64,000 bases of DNA from Euleptes europaea (taxonomy: Eukaryota > Chordata > Lepidosauria > Squamata > Sphaerodactylidae). Below are positions 47,711-60,224 of the stretch, piece after piece. The position numbers and the translations under genes are program-made. Positions within the stretch are counted from its first letter, which is position 1; each line of letters opens with the position of its first letter. The stretch lies in assembly GCF_029931775.1 (NCBI RefSeq), contig NC_079316.1, positions 64,792,064 through 64,856,063 of the forward strand, written 5' to 3'. The notes beneath the pieces were generated by a model. That model was not told the origin of the DNA and did no database searches. It saw nothing but the letters and a program-made list of their open reading frames with translations.

Positions 47711-48430
47711 CCGTATATACTCGTGTATAAGCCGAGTTTTTCAGCCCAAAAAAAGGGCTGAGAAAACCCAACTTGGCTTATACGCAGGTCGGTAGGTGGA
47801 GGGAGGGGGGGAACTTGCCGCCGCCTGCCCGCGCGCCTCCTCTGCAGGCCAGGAGCGGCCCACGGGGCCTCCTGGGCGCAGGGAGGGGGCCGCCGCCACC
47901 ACCTGCCAGCGCGCCTTCTCTGCAGGTGGGAGGCACAGATCTGTTTAAAGACCCCCCGCCTGGCTTCACGGGGCTTCCCTGAAGCAGGGCGGGGGGGGGT
48001 GTCTTTAAACAGATCTGTCCCCCCCTGCCCGGCTTCAGGGAAGCCCCGTGAAGCCGGGCGGGGGGGTCTTTAAACAGATCTGTTCCCCCCTGCCCGGCTT
48101 CAGGGAAGCCCCGTGAAGGTGCGCAGGGGTCTTTAAACAGATCTGTGCCTCCCACCTGGGAAAGCCCCGTGAAGCAGGGCGGGGGGGGGGGAACAGATCT
48201 GCGCCTTCCACCTGGGAGGCTGGGAGGCCCCGCGGGCCGCTCCTGGCCCACAGGGAAGGCGCGCAGGCAGGCGGCGGCGGCCTGGTAAGGTAAGCCTGCG
48301 GGGGGGGGGGAAGGGCCTCCTTTCCCACCCTCGGCTTATACACGGGTGCCTAATTTTTTCCCATTTTTGGGGTGAAATTAGGCACCTCGGCTTATACTCG
48401 GGTCGGCTTATACCCGAGTATATACGGTAC
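47711..48430. mobile_element. DNA transposon with CCGTATATACTCG ends and GC-rich interior
   Basis: The left end CCGTATATACTCGTGTATAA and the right end ACCCGAGTATATACGG are inverted repeats flanked on both sides by TA, suiting a TA-targeting (Tc1/mariner-like) insertion. Subterminal AAGCCGA/TCGGCTTATA blocks are repeated in both halves. The 500-bp interior is very GC-rich, with five copies of the palindrome CAGATCTG (at about 47936, 48010, 48075, 48138 and 48193), mostly within TCTTTAAACAGATCTG, alternating with GAAGCCCCGTGAAG units. There is no transposase frame, and the long frames over it are compositional. Confidence 0.65.
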
Positions 48431-49445
48431 ATAATTTTGGCAGCAGTGGGGTATGGGGTCACAGATACCTTGTGTGGCATCTTAAGGTCAACTGAAATGA
48501 TTGCATAATCACACACCCCCCACACACACACACCCTCTTGAGAAACTGAATGACATTAGGTTTATGGCCAGCCATTAAATCTACTTTAGTTGCAGCAGGA
48601 AGTCTCTGCCCCGTTGCAGCTAAAATCAATCTGTAGCTCAGTCTGTGCAATATATATTTTTTAAAAGGTAAATATCTATTCCTGCAAGTGAACATGGCTC
48701 TACTACCAAAACCCTTTTATTCAAACTTCAGTTCCTGTGTACTCTTAAGACTGGTAGATCAGCAGGTTCTAGAGGGGCTTGCAAGCAACCTTTAGCAGCT
48801 ACCACACTAAATGACAAGTTGCCAAGGAGCCAGGCCAAAGAAGGAAATTGTGTAAGGTCAGACAGGACCCTATCAGGTCTTCAGTCATATGATCTTATTG
48901 TACTGAAAGCTGCAGTACACCCTCTAATCGCTTCCAGACTAGCAGTCACCAGACCAGCAGTGCCCTCTGCCTGAATAGTGCTGCAGTGATACAGAGAGTA
49001 GGACACCTAGACCACTACCAGAATTTCTACTTTGTGACCTCAAGCAACTTACATACACTCCCTGCCCAAGTCAACATTAAAATATTTTCAGTCACATTCA
49101 AAATTCAGTAATAAGCATAGAAAGGTCTTGATTTCATTCTACTTTACCTGTGTGGGTCAGTGACTGCTGTCACAGCAAACCCATAAAACAATATAGTACT
49201 AGCATTTGAACTGGAATCCCATTGATTACATTGTCAATTAGATCTTCTGGATCTAATTATCACTATCCTTTGTGTAAGATACAATTTTTTCAAAGTGTAA
49301 AATTGTGTAATTAATATCCAATACTGAAATACTTCTAAGCATTGTGAAAACGAATCCTTCACTCTGAAGTAATTCATATTGGAACATATGAACCTTCCAA
49401 CTACAGTAGAAAATATTAGTAAATGGTTATCCCTATTTTATATTC

Positions 49446-49940
49446 AGTAAAAGCTTTGTTATACTCATGGGGAATGAGGACTGCTGGTTAATCAAGTGGA
49501 CCAGATACTCAAGCTTATTGCTCAGTTGTGGTCCGTTCCCCCTGCTTCCGCTCACCCAGAGAAATCCACAGTGACCAAACCCCCACCTTGTTGGGAATGT
49601 CATGACAACAGCACCAATGCCTAGCAGGATCCTTCTCTCCTCCCCTCCCCACCAAAGCCATGGTGCTATTCAACACAGCAAACATGGCTCCTGGCAGCTC
49701 AAGGCAGACTGAGGGGGAAGAAGGCACCCAAAAATGGCATCAGCTGGCAGCCCTGGCTGTCAGAAGCTCAGCAATGGCCACAAGCATTGAGATAGCCAGC
49801 TGGAGAGGCAAGAGTAGAGCATGCACACACCCAAAGTACATGGATATGGTAGCTGAGGAGAAGGAGCTTGCACTTTAGGCAATGCTGGTTAACAGAGCAT
49901 TCTGGACAATCAAGTGCCATATAAAAAAGCTTTTATGTAC
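49446..49940. mobile_element. Possible DNA transposon relic
   Basis: GTAAAAGCTTTGTTATACTC at the left and TATAAAAAAGCTTTTATGTA at the right look like degenerate inverted ends. CTGGTTAATCAAGTG and CTGGTTAACAGAGCA form matching inner motifs. The ends resemble Tc1/mariner-superfamily ends in form. The interior is GC-richer than its surroundings and has no recognised frame. Confidence 0.35.
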
Positions 49941-52900
49941 ATTTACTTGACTATATTAACTCCCAGAGATAACTATCAGAGACTGTTTGCTCTACAAAAT
50001 TTTGCTGATACATTGCATATGGCAAACCGAAACTCATTCCACTATTAATTATTGATTCTGTCTGTGCAGATTGTAAAACCATTTCCTTGCTCTATAGCAT
50101 ATGTGGTCTTGGGGTAACTGTTAACAGTGGAGTCCCAAAGCAATGAAAAGCAATTTAACCACAGTTCTGTATCCAGTGATACTGGATTCAGACACAAAAA
50201 AATAGGTTAATGGCTTGATTTTTTTCCTAACCATTGCGCTACAAAATAAGGATACAGCCCTTAAAGGGCTACTACAATAGGATGAGAAGATAATCTAATA
50301 ACTGCGAAAGAGAAATAAACTTGCTAGATTTATGCAGCATGACATTGCTAAGAAGATCAAGTCCCTTGAAAGTGAGGCTCTGTATTTGAAATCTGTTTAT
50401 TTGTTAAAGCCAAAGATCAGCAAATCATAAGATATTTACTTTAAAAAGTTTGAGGTGGCTGCCCCCTTCCCCTGGGCTGGAACATCAAAAAAGAACAAGA
50501 TCTGTGAAGTACAGAGATTTGCAAAAGACAAAACACCAAGATGCAGTTATGTCATATTTCTATCCCTCTGTGCCTTGACTACATCGGTAAACTGCTGGTG
50601 AGCGGCTAGTAATTTGGACACCTTTGCAAAGGTTCTAAATAACTTTTACAGATACATACATATGTCCAAAATACTGTACATTTATCCATTACTTAAATCA
50701 AACAGTAGTATTGAAACAACTGTTGAACAATTCACTCAACAGTAAAAGCACAAAAACTACACTTTAACGAAATCCCTCCTTACATTTTGTAATCTTAATA
50801 GTATGTTAGCCATCATATCAATCAAGTCATCACATGATACATGTATTTTCACTGACTTCCATTTCAAGGGATATAGTGACAGGATTGCACAACAAATCTT
50901 TAATATTGCATATAGAACATATTCACACTACTTTCTCCTCTCACCTAGGTAGTGTTTCATCAAATACTATTTGGACAAATAGAGCCTTGGCTACTTACTG
51001 TGAAGGCTTCTTCTGCTCAGAGGGACGAAGGGCATCTTCATTATGGGTGTTTCCTTTTCCTCTTATCTCGGGAGGCAGGAACCAAATATTTAAATTTTTC
51101 TGACCTCTGAGGGTAAACGCCCCCTTGTGATCAGTTAAAGACTTTCCGAGCCTTATATATTTAAGATAGACTGAAGAAACATGTTAGTTATAATTCTATA
51201 CAAGAAATAAGTTCCTAATAAACATTAACGATGAACCTTTAGGAAAACTATAAGTCATGAACCAACAAACAGCGTTTAACTTGAATTGAATGTCAACTGG
51301 AAGTTAGATGTAACCATGATTACCTGTAATTTTATTTTATTTGTTTTATTTATATTTTACTGACGTCTGGGCGGGCAAGATGCCCTTCGTCCCTCTGAGC
51401 AGAAGAAGCCTTCACAGTAAGTAGCCAAGGCTCTTTCTCGCTCAGAGGGAGAAGGGCATCTTCATTATGGGACATACAAGAGCTGTCCCCCGCCCTTGGG
51501 AGGGTTAGATGTCCTGAAGTATACTTTGCAGTACTCGTCTGCCTAAGTCGGCATCTGCTGACAAGTATAGATCTAATTTGTAGTGTCTCACAAATGTGGA
51601 CACCGAGGACCAAGTTGCGGCCTTACATATCTCTTCCATAAAGCACGGCAGTCGAAGGCTGCTGAAGTAGCCGCACTTCTTCCCAAGTGGGCAGTAACGC
51701 CCGCAGGAGCAGGTAGGTTACTTATTCTATAAGCCTGTGTTATGTATAAGGTGATGGTCCTACTAATGGATGCCTTGGACATATGCTTGCCCTTGTCAGG
51801 TGGTGAGATATGAACGAATAAGGAGTCAGAGTTCCTAATAATTTTAGTAAGGTAAATGTAAACAGGTAGTGCCCTTCTTAGGCCTAGCTAGTGCCAGGCC
51901 TTCTCCTTAGGATTCTTGGGGTTAGTGCAGAAGATGTAAGCACTATGTCTTGCTCCCTGTGAAACTTGCAGCTACATTTTGTCCTATCTCAGTGATTGGT
52001 TCGAATGGTAGTTGTGTGAGTGCTGTCAAAGCTGTGTGCAGGCTCTAGTTGTGAACCTGTGTCTAACAGGAAGAGCTAAATAACTGACGCCCCTTAAAAA
52101 GGCTTTTATGTGATGGTGTTTGGTTAAGCGGTATCCAGATACCTTGGGTACTATGGTAGCTATAGATGCCAGTTGCCTTTGTAGAGTGCAGGTAGCTAGC
52201 CCTAAGCTCTGTCCCTCCTGGTGGCTTCCTTGTTGTCAATATGGTAGTGACGGCCACCGGGCTATAACCTAGGGCTATAAGTCATCTCCTTTCAGTGCCC
52301 ATGCGGTCAGTTTGTACCACCCTGGATTGGGATGGCATATTGGGTCTTGTAGAGGGAGATCTTGTCTGTCTGGAAGTCTCCAATGGTTCTGTATGGACAT
52401 CTGAATTATAGATGGGAACCACGGTCGTCGCAGCCAATATGGAGCTATGAATCTGACTGATGCTTTTTGAAGTCGTACCTTTCTCAATACCCTTGGAGGG
52501 AGGGGGGAAACCCGTACAGTAGGTCGTGTGGCCCTGGTGACATTAAGAGGCCCATTTGTTCCGCCCCCTGTTGACGGTACATGGAATAGTATCTTGGCAG
52601 CTGGTGGATGATGCTGGATGCAAACAGATGAATCTGTGGCGTGCCGAATCTCTGAGTAATAAGTTGAAAGACCTCTGGATGTAGAGACCATTCTGCCTCG
52701 CTGATGTCCTGTCTGCTGAGCCAGTCTGCTTGTATGCTGACTGTGCCCTGAATATGTTCCGCTGATTTTGATGAGAGGTTGGACTCGGCCCAAGGAAAAA
52801 TGGAGTCGCTTCTGAGGATCGTCCTGATTTCTAGGGCACTGATGTGAAGATTTTGTTCTTGATGGTCCATGTTGCTTGAGCCATTGTCCCTTGAGTGTGG

Positions 52901-55144
52901 CTTCCCAACCTGATAGACACGAGTCCGTGAAGATTTGAATTGGTGTTGGACGGAGATACCAACTTCCTTTCGTCAAATTCTGAGACTGAAACCATCATAC
53001 TAGTCTTGATCTGACTTCCTCGGTCAAGATGAGATTTCTGTCACTTCTTCCTTGGTATATCTCTTTGGTACGGCCTTAAGAACCATTGAAGAGGTCTTGC
53101 TCGTAAGCGTGCCCCTTGAACTGCGGGAATGCATGCAGACATGTGACCCTTCAGTTTGGTCAGGGACATTAGAGAAGGCGACCGGGAATTAATCGCTTTC
53201 TTTGCTAGAGATGAAATGTTGTGGATTTTTTTTTTCACTGGAAGGTATAAGGAGTTTGTCAGTGTGTCTATGTCCATCCCCCATCTCTCTCAATCGTTGG
53301 GATGGAACTAAGTGGGTCTTTCTGAAGTTGATTATGACCCGTGTTCTGTTAACCTCTTCAGAACTCTCTCTGAATGATCTATGCTCTGCTAGTTTGAGCT
53401 TGCGCAAATCAGAATGTCGTCTGAGAAGGGTGCATTCTCACGCCCTCCTTGCGCAGAGATGTGACTGGTGTGTCCAGAACTTTGGTGAATACTCGAGGAG
53501 GGGCGATGATAACCCGAATCGTAAGGCCCTGAATTGGAAGAGGTGTCCCTTGCACGGGAACCGAAGGAAACAACAATGTGCCGGGTGTATTAGAATGTAA
53601 GAAAATGCTTTTCCCTGAGGACCTGTGTGACTGACTTTAGTGTCTCCATCCTGAAGTGCTTTAATGGGATAATCTGTTCCGAAACTTGAGGTCTAGGATG
53701 GCTTTCCATCCGCCGCCTTTGTTGGGAACAGTAAAGAATACTGAATAGACTCCCAATGTATGCTCTAATGGTGAGACTGGCTCCATCGCCTTGATGTCTA
53801 AGAGGCCTCTAAAGTTCTATGGGTTTTGTTTTTTGTTTTTTTTTTTTTTGGGTGGGGGAATGTTGGAGATATTACTAGTCGATGTGAAGGAGTGTAAGAA
53901 AAACTCTATCTGATAGCCTTGTGAGATAATGTTTGTGACCCAGAGGCCTGGTTGGGAGGTGACCACTGACGGTGTAATAGGCTGAGCCTGCCTTCCACTG
54001 ACTGGTGGCTGGCGTCACTGTTTGGTTGGGCGGTCGGGTTTATCCCCTTTATTGCCTTGGAAGGTGGAGGATTTTGGAGATTTATTGAATTGTCCTCCTT
54101 TACTAAAGGAGCTGCGATTCTGGTTCCGGTGGTTTCTAGGTTGATCAGGTCTGTATCTTTGAAGTATGTGGTATGCACGAAAGGACATAGAGGGAGTGAT
54201 CCCTTGGATTCCTTGTGTAGAAACTTGTCTTTGGTCTCCACTGATATGGGGACCAAATTGTCTCCAAGCAAGGTCTTTCCCTGATACAGGAAGCCCATAA
54301 TAATCAATTTTGATCTATATACTCCGCTTGCCAGGGGCGTACCCAGAGAGCCTTTCTGGCAGCTGAGGCTGTGGCTAGTGTTCTAGCTGCATATGACATG
54401 TTATCTAAGGAGGAATCAGCTAGAAAGAATACCACTCTCGAAAACATGGATGACATGGTATCTAAGGTAGAATCAGCTGGAAGGATACCACTCTAAAAAA
54501 AAAAAAACATGGATGCCCTTCTGGCATCTGATGCTGCGGCTAGTGTCCTAGCTGCATATGGCATGGTATCGAAGTTCGAATCAGTTAGAAAGAATACCAC
54601 TCTCAAAAAACATGGGTACTCCTGTAAAGGTGTTTCTTTCTTCCTGTGGAAAAAGTTGATATAACTTCCTAGTCCAAATTATTGCCGCTCTGTATACTAG
54701 GGCAGATGTGATAGAAGCGCTTGATAGTGAGTGCCAAGGCCTCTGAGCATTTATGCCTGCTAACTCTGCCTTCCTATCTGTAGGGTCCCAAATCATGGCA
54801 AGGCCATGTAACAAGGTTGAAGGAGTGAAGGCAGTGACAGGTGATTCTACTGAAGGCACTTTTAGAATTTTAGAAGCACCGATAAACCAAATATAAAGGC
54901 TTCCTAGAGGCTGTGGAGCATTGTATGGGTGCCATTGGTTTCTCCCGCTCTGCTTTCAACAGAGTTAGAAATAATCAAGCGCTGGCACAAACCTATCTGG
55001 AGTCTTTTCTCCCACTCTGAGTCCTCTGAGAGATCAAGAGTAGCTAGGTTTTTATGCCAATGCAGAAGGAAATCTTCTGCGTTAAATACTATAGACAGTC
55101 TGGGTACCAATTGGCAATTTTGTGACCGTGAATTAGCTTTCAGC

Positions 55145-55305
55145 GCTGCTTAGGCTGGCCAGCACGTACTCTCTTGGTACTACTTGGACTGGTGATCAGC
55201 TCACCAGGATCTCAGGCAGAGGTCTTCCACATCACCTACTACCAGAATTGGCCCTCTGCATGCCAATCCGACGCTCTGCCACTGAGCCACAGCCGTTCCC
55301 CTGCT
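55145..55305 (-). mobile_element. tRNA-derived SINE inside the DIRS element
   Basis: GGATCTCAGGCAGAGGTCTT, then CACATCACCTACTACC and GACGCTCTGCCACTGAGCCA is the complement of the Ala-like tRNA SINE at 25565-25760, with the tRNA head at the high-coordinate side. It has diverged, and part of the middle is missing. Confidence 0.7.
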
Positions 55306-55538
55306 TTGGCTGATATTCTGCCCTTTTAGCAATCAGATTACTGTTTGTGGTGCTGGAGGGTGTGATCCCTACGATCCCTGTATGGATGGGGCAGGATAAG
55401 GAGGTTGTACTGCCCTTAAGCCATCTGAGAAGGCGTTTTTAATCAGGGCGGAGAGCTCTGCTCTTACAGGAGTAAAACAGGCTGCATCTATGGGGGGGGG
55501 GGCGAAGTCACCTTACCGGCAGTCGTTGTCTCCGTTGA

Positions 55539-55840
55539 TGCTTCCCGTCCTTGAATAATAATAGGCGAGCCGCCTGAGGACGGAGCATTGCGAGGCAAAA
55601 AGGCGAGCCGCCAGCCTCCTTCATTTCCCCCGTTTGTGCAGTGTGGGAGAAGTGGCTATAGCCGCTGTGTTCTCCTGGCTGCTTCCCGCTGCTTCCCGTC
55701 CTTGAATAGCAATAGGCGAGCCGCCTAAGGACGGAGCACGGCGGGCAAGGCAAAAAGGCGAGCCGCCAGCCTCCTTCATTTCCCCCGTTCATGCTGTGTG
55801 GGAGGAGCGGCTACTGCCGCTGTTTTCTCCCGGCCGCTTT
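55539..55840. repeat. Tandem duplication, unit about 151-155 bp
   Basis: TGCTTCCCGTCCTTGAATA recurs at 55539 and 55690, and GCAAAAAGGCGAGCCGCCAG at 55595 and 55750. The two units differ at scattered positions and by small length changes. It is GC- and CpG-rich and lies in the 5' part of the DIRS element on its sense strand. Confidence 0.85.
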
Positions 55841-56699
55841 CTGTTGCGATCTGGCAGTCGCGTCTTTCAGGCGCAGCAGAGCAGCGTGCGTTTTGCAGCA
55901 GGCATTTGGCGCGCTTGTTAGCGGTCAAGCCAAGCCGTTTGTACTTGCCTGCGCCGTTCTTGCCGCTTTTGCCTTTCCCTTTTGAGTTTTGGTCCTCAGG
56001 TCACCAGAGTGACTGTCCGAGGGTTCATCTAATTGTAGTGGTAAGGCCACTAGCAGGCTAGGGTCTAAATTGGCAGGCGCTATATAGCTGTCCTGATGCC
56101 GATCCGCCATTTTTTATTTTTTTTTTGGCGGGAAAAGACCCTTCTGAGGAGAATAGGCAGAAAATTAAGACAGTAAATAGAATTGAGTAGTAGATTAGTT
56201 AGGTTAAGTTTAGGTTTGTTAAAATAAGAATATGTTTAGGTCTAATAAGTAAGGTTAAGGTTTCTCTATTATTTCTGTAGCAGAGAGCTGCTAGAAGGCT
56301 GCTCTCCCGTTCAAGGCAGGAAATAGAACTGATCACAAGGGGGCGTTTACCCTCAGAGGTCAGAAAAATTTAAATATTTGGTTCCTGCCTCCCGAGATAA
56401 GAGGAAAAGGAAACACCCATAATGAAGATGCCCTTCTCCCTCTGAGCGAGAAACAGTGAATCCATTACTCATAGTAAGTTTTCAAAAGGCAAAGCCAGTA
56501 ATATGGAGCAGAAAATTTTCCAAGGGCTTATTCCCCCCCCCCCACAAAAGTACATATAGTCTGTTCATCTATATTTGTCAGGGCTGTTGTGCTGCAAATC
56601 AATCATGCTAAATGTAGGATATGAAATATGGACAAACCACAGTGGTTGTAAATGGTACAGGCTTGTACATGGCATATTTACTTTGTTAATTGTATTTTC

Positions 56700-56985
56700 C
56701 TTCACCTGGATAGCCCAGGCTAGCCCAAACTCATCAGATCTCAGAAACTAACAGAGTCATCCCTGGTTAGTACTTTGGATTGGCAACCACCAAGAATGTC
56801 CACAGTTGTTAGAGCATAAGAAAAGCCATGCTGGATCAGACCAAGGTCCATCAAGTCCAGCAGTCTGTGCACACAGTTATAGGGAGGCAGGCAATGGCAA
56901 ACCACCTCTGTTCATCTCTCACCTTGGAAACCCTGCAGGGTTGCCATAAGTCAACTGCGACTTGACCGCACTTTCCACCAACAAC
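56700..56985 (+). mobile_element. 5S rRNA-derived SINE split by CR1-like sequence
   Basis: GCCCAGGCTAGCCCAAACTC and GGTTAGTACTTTGGATTGG are the 5S head, and GGCAATGGCAAACCACCTCT with CATAAGTCAACTGCGACTTG is the body and tail. Between them, at 56812-56880, lies AGCCATGCTGGATCAGACCA, the CR1 3'-end sequence in complement, as at 63500-63560. Confidence 0.8.
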
Positions 56986-59900
56986 TTTATTTAAATTAGA
57001 ATTGAATTATTTTCTGATTCAAATATATTTAAATTAGTCTGTTTACTGAAGCTGAGACCTGTTTGAGGAGCATCATTTAGTGAAGCAACCAAGTGGTTCA
57101 AATCTAAATCAAGATACACTCTGGCAACTAACAGTCTCAGCACCTTGTCTTTTGAGAAATACAGAAACGCAAGAGACACCTAGTGGGCACAGTTCTTTGT
57201 GTGTGGATGTCAAGCTAGCATCAGAACTTGAACAGATTGAACATTGCTGCCAGCAAAAACAATTCTTGGTTGAGGCCAGATGTTGGGGAAAAAAGAAAAA
57301 TCTTATCCATCACATTTCTGTTATCATGCACATCTAAAAGCCCTTGATTTTAGGAAATAAGGCAATGAGAGCTAGTTGAAGCCTGGTGCTCCAGCCAATA
57401 TACATTGTGACAACATCTTTCAATGTAACTATAATCTGAATGAAGTTCCTGCTGTAGAAGGTAATATCATCAAGAGCACAATGCTTGAATCCTACATGCC
57501 ATGTCGAGTCTTAGAAAAATGGGATGAATGATCCAAGTCAACCTTTTTATTAGTACGTTATCCTGGAAAGGAAGTCATGTCCACTACAAATAGGTGCAGA
57601 ACCACAACCAAGACATGTAATCCATGCATGGTATCATGGACCTCTAAGGGAACCAAAAACATCAAATGGGCTGATCTAGAGTCTAATGCTTGAGTTGTAG
57701 CTTCTCCTTCCATGCTTGGGGAGAGAACTTGTCACTAGCCCAGCCAATGTTGACTTCCTTATGATGATGGACACACTGAGGCTGTATAAGGAGTTATTCT
57801 CTCGGTCAAGTTGCTTTCTATACCAAAGTCCATTCTCAGATGACTGGAGCTTTATAATCCAATAATGGAATTATGAGAAATTTGAACTGGGTCACAGAGT
57901 GTGGATCAAAAAATCCATACAAAGGGTAACAGACAGACTTGTTCTTCCAGCCAGAGGAAAGCTGCTGGTTTCCAGGGGGGGGAAAATGAAAAGTAAAAAA
58001 ATGAAAAAATGGGAGCTGGAAAACCCCGAACATTACAGAAACAATGTCTGCTTCTTTAAGGAAAGTGTGACATTGAAATCTAATGAAAGTACATTGTGAG
58101 AGCTCAGTGTTCATTGGGGGGTTGCTAGGTAACTCACAACCAATATCGCTGAGGATTCCAACCTTCAGCATTGAGGAGGGGGAAGATAAAAGGTAAAAAA
58201 TACAAAGGACAAAATGAAAAGATGTTAGGGTAAAGAGCAGAAAATGTAAAAAGGGGAAAACTGTTGATGGGGTGGGTGAGTGATGGTCCCCAAATAGGTA
58301 TTTCTGGAAGGGACCACAACATGCAAAGTGTCCTTTACAAATGTAAAATTCAACACGTGTCACCTGGGCAATAAACATTGGGATTTTCTGCCTGTATATA
58401 CCAGGCTCCCAATTTGGGGCAGCACTCCAAAAGAATGAAGGAGGAAATAGTTCTTAAACAAACAAACAAACAAAAAACCCTTATTCCCTTAACAGTATAT
58501 GGAATAGAAAAAGGAGTGGTGAGTAGCAAAAAAGAGACAGTAAGCAACTACATTCAATAAAAATACAAAACCTTTGAATAAACCTTCCTGCCTATGAGCT
58601 ATTGTATATTGGGGAAAAGGGGACTGGCCAGCAGTAAGCCTAACCAGGAGCACTATGGAAAATAAAAGGGGGATAACATATTATCCTGATTCTAAAGGGA
58701 AGAAAACAGGGAAGAATCCAGTCTGGGGATGAAGCTCCACAGTCCAAAAGGGGGAAGGTTCATTGATTTCAGCAAGAAGCTAACAGTGAGGCTGGAGGAG
58801 CAGGCTTGGATCCTAGCAAACGTAGGAGGTCAAAGATCTGGAGGGTGATCACATATCCATAAATTCATTATCCATGAAGGAGTCTGGAGCCTTGGGCAAA
58901 GTCAAGCTAGGGTGTGGAATTTGGGAATTTCCAAGTGAATTTTGAATAATGATCACTAAGAAAGTTGATAAGGGGATAAAAATATGAATTATGTCAAAGA
59001 AATGTACCTAAGCATATAAAGGGTAGGACAAGGCAGAAGGTCACATAACTGAATTATGCGGTAGCGGGCCAGTTCCTGAAGATCATTGGACTTGCTTCTT
59101 GTTCCACACCCTGGATTGTTAATCATGGCCAAAAAAGGTCAAGGGACAGCTCCAGAACAGGAACAGGACTGATAGCTCCATAGAGAACTCAAGCAGGTGG
59201 GTTACTCTTAGCCAAGAATGCCCTGGGACTTCTCTGCTGTTTCTAGGAATGCCAGTTTGATATAGAGCTGAATATTTTATCCATGCATCTGCGAGCCAGG
59301 TCAGAGGTATTTAGCATATAAAAGAGGTCCGGGGGGGGGGTGTTTTGCTATCCTGCTAGCTATCACTGAATGGGACAGAGGCTGCAAGAACTGCTGGGGG
59401 AGCAAAGAAGAAAAGCAAGCGGGTTCCCCCAGTGAGACCTCACACATATCCCCCACTTGTTTATTTGTATACTTCAGCACATCATTATAGCTTTAATAAA
59501 ATTACAAGAAACTGTGAAGATTTAGGTTTTATGGTAGCAATAACTAGAAGATATGGTCACTAAAATAAAGAACCCTGAAGGCTGAAAAATTAGTCTGGCA
59601 CCAAAGCCTGATGAAGGAGATGGCCTTATTCCATGATGCTAACCTATGAAGGCTGCATCTTACCTCATTTTTGCTTGCCTTGATTAGGCTGCAAGACCCT
59701 ACTTGTGCTTTTTTCGTGCTCGTAAGAACTGGGGCTCCCAAAGAAGATTTTGGCAGTTTGAAGCCTCTCACTGGCCTCCAAATCAGAAGGAGGCATACCC
59801 TCTGGGACTCTGCAACTCCTATGCATTAAGGTATAATCTGATATTATAACCACTACACCATGCCAACTCTTACCAATAGTTCCTTGTTAATGTTAACTTT

Positions 59901-60224
59901 GTTAACAATGCTATAGATATGATGACACCAATCACTCTTAAAATGAGATTCTACCTTGTTTGGTGTTTATTTTCAAACTAATCTGGTGTTTATTTCCAAA
60001 TTAGAAGCTGTAACTAAGCTCAGAACCAACTACACATCCAAGAAAGCAAAATGCTCCTTTAAATAGCCTAGCAAAATGATTTTCCAGTAAAAAAAAATGT
60101 TGCCACCTAACATTTCATTTATAAGTCGGACCATGTGGTGATAACCAAAAAATAAACAGCCATGAATAGCATAGGCTATCCAATTTTCTAATATTGCTTA
60201 AAGATACAACATCTATGTTCAAGA

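Larger units (their letters stand above)
50981..56453 (-). mobile_element. DIRS-type retrotransposon, family B, nearly complete, recent-looking ends
   Basis: The inverted terminal repeats at 51027-51136 and 56327-56436 are identical by eye over 110 bp. An internal complementary region at 51379-51471 joins the reverse complements of the two outer ends, the hallmark DIRS arrangement. Reading the - strand, the order is left end, gag-like region (about 53900-55990), reverse transcriptase (about 53000-53700), RNase H and methyltransferase-like region (about 52280-52980), recombinase (about 51500-52250), internal complementary region and right end. All the usual parts are present, but the coding part is broken, with numerous breaks. 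The ends suggest a young insertion. A tRNA SINE (55145-55305) and a tandem duplication (55539-55840) lie inside. Its ends do not match the family A copies. Confidence 0.88.

Noticed and set aside
47778-48251. 157-codon Gly/Pro-rich frame on the - strand
   Set aside because: It is produced by the GC-rich repetitive interior of the 47711-48430 element; overlapping long frames on the opposite strand show compositional bias, not coding.
53202-53600. 132-codon + strand frame
   Set aside because: It lies antisense within the DIRS reverse-transcriptase region and has no family resemblance itself.
57836-58378. 180-codon - strand frame
   Set aside because: Phe/Leu/Ser/Pro-rich with no recognisable domain, in AT-rich intron with G/A-biased + strand; no splice or repeat support.
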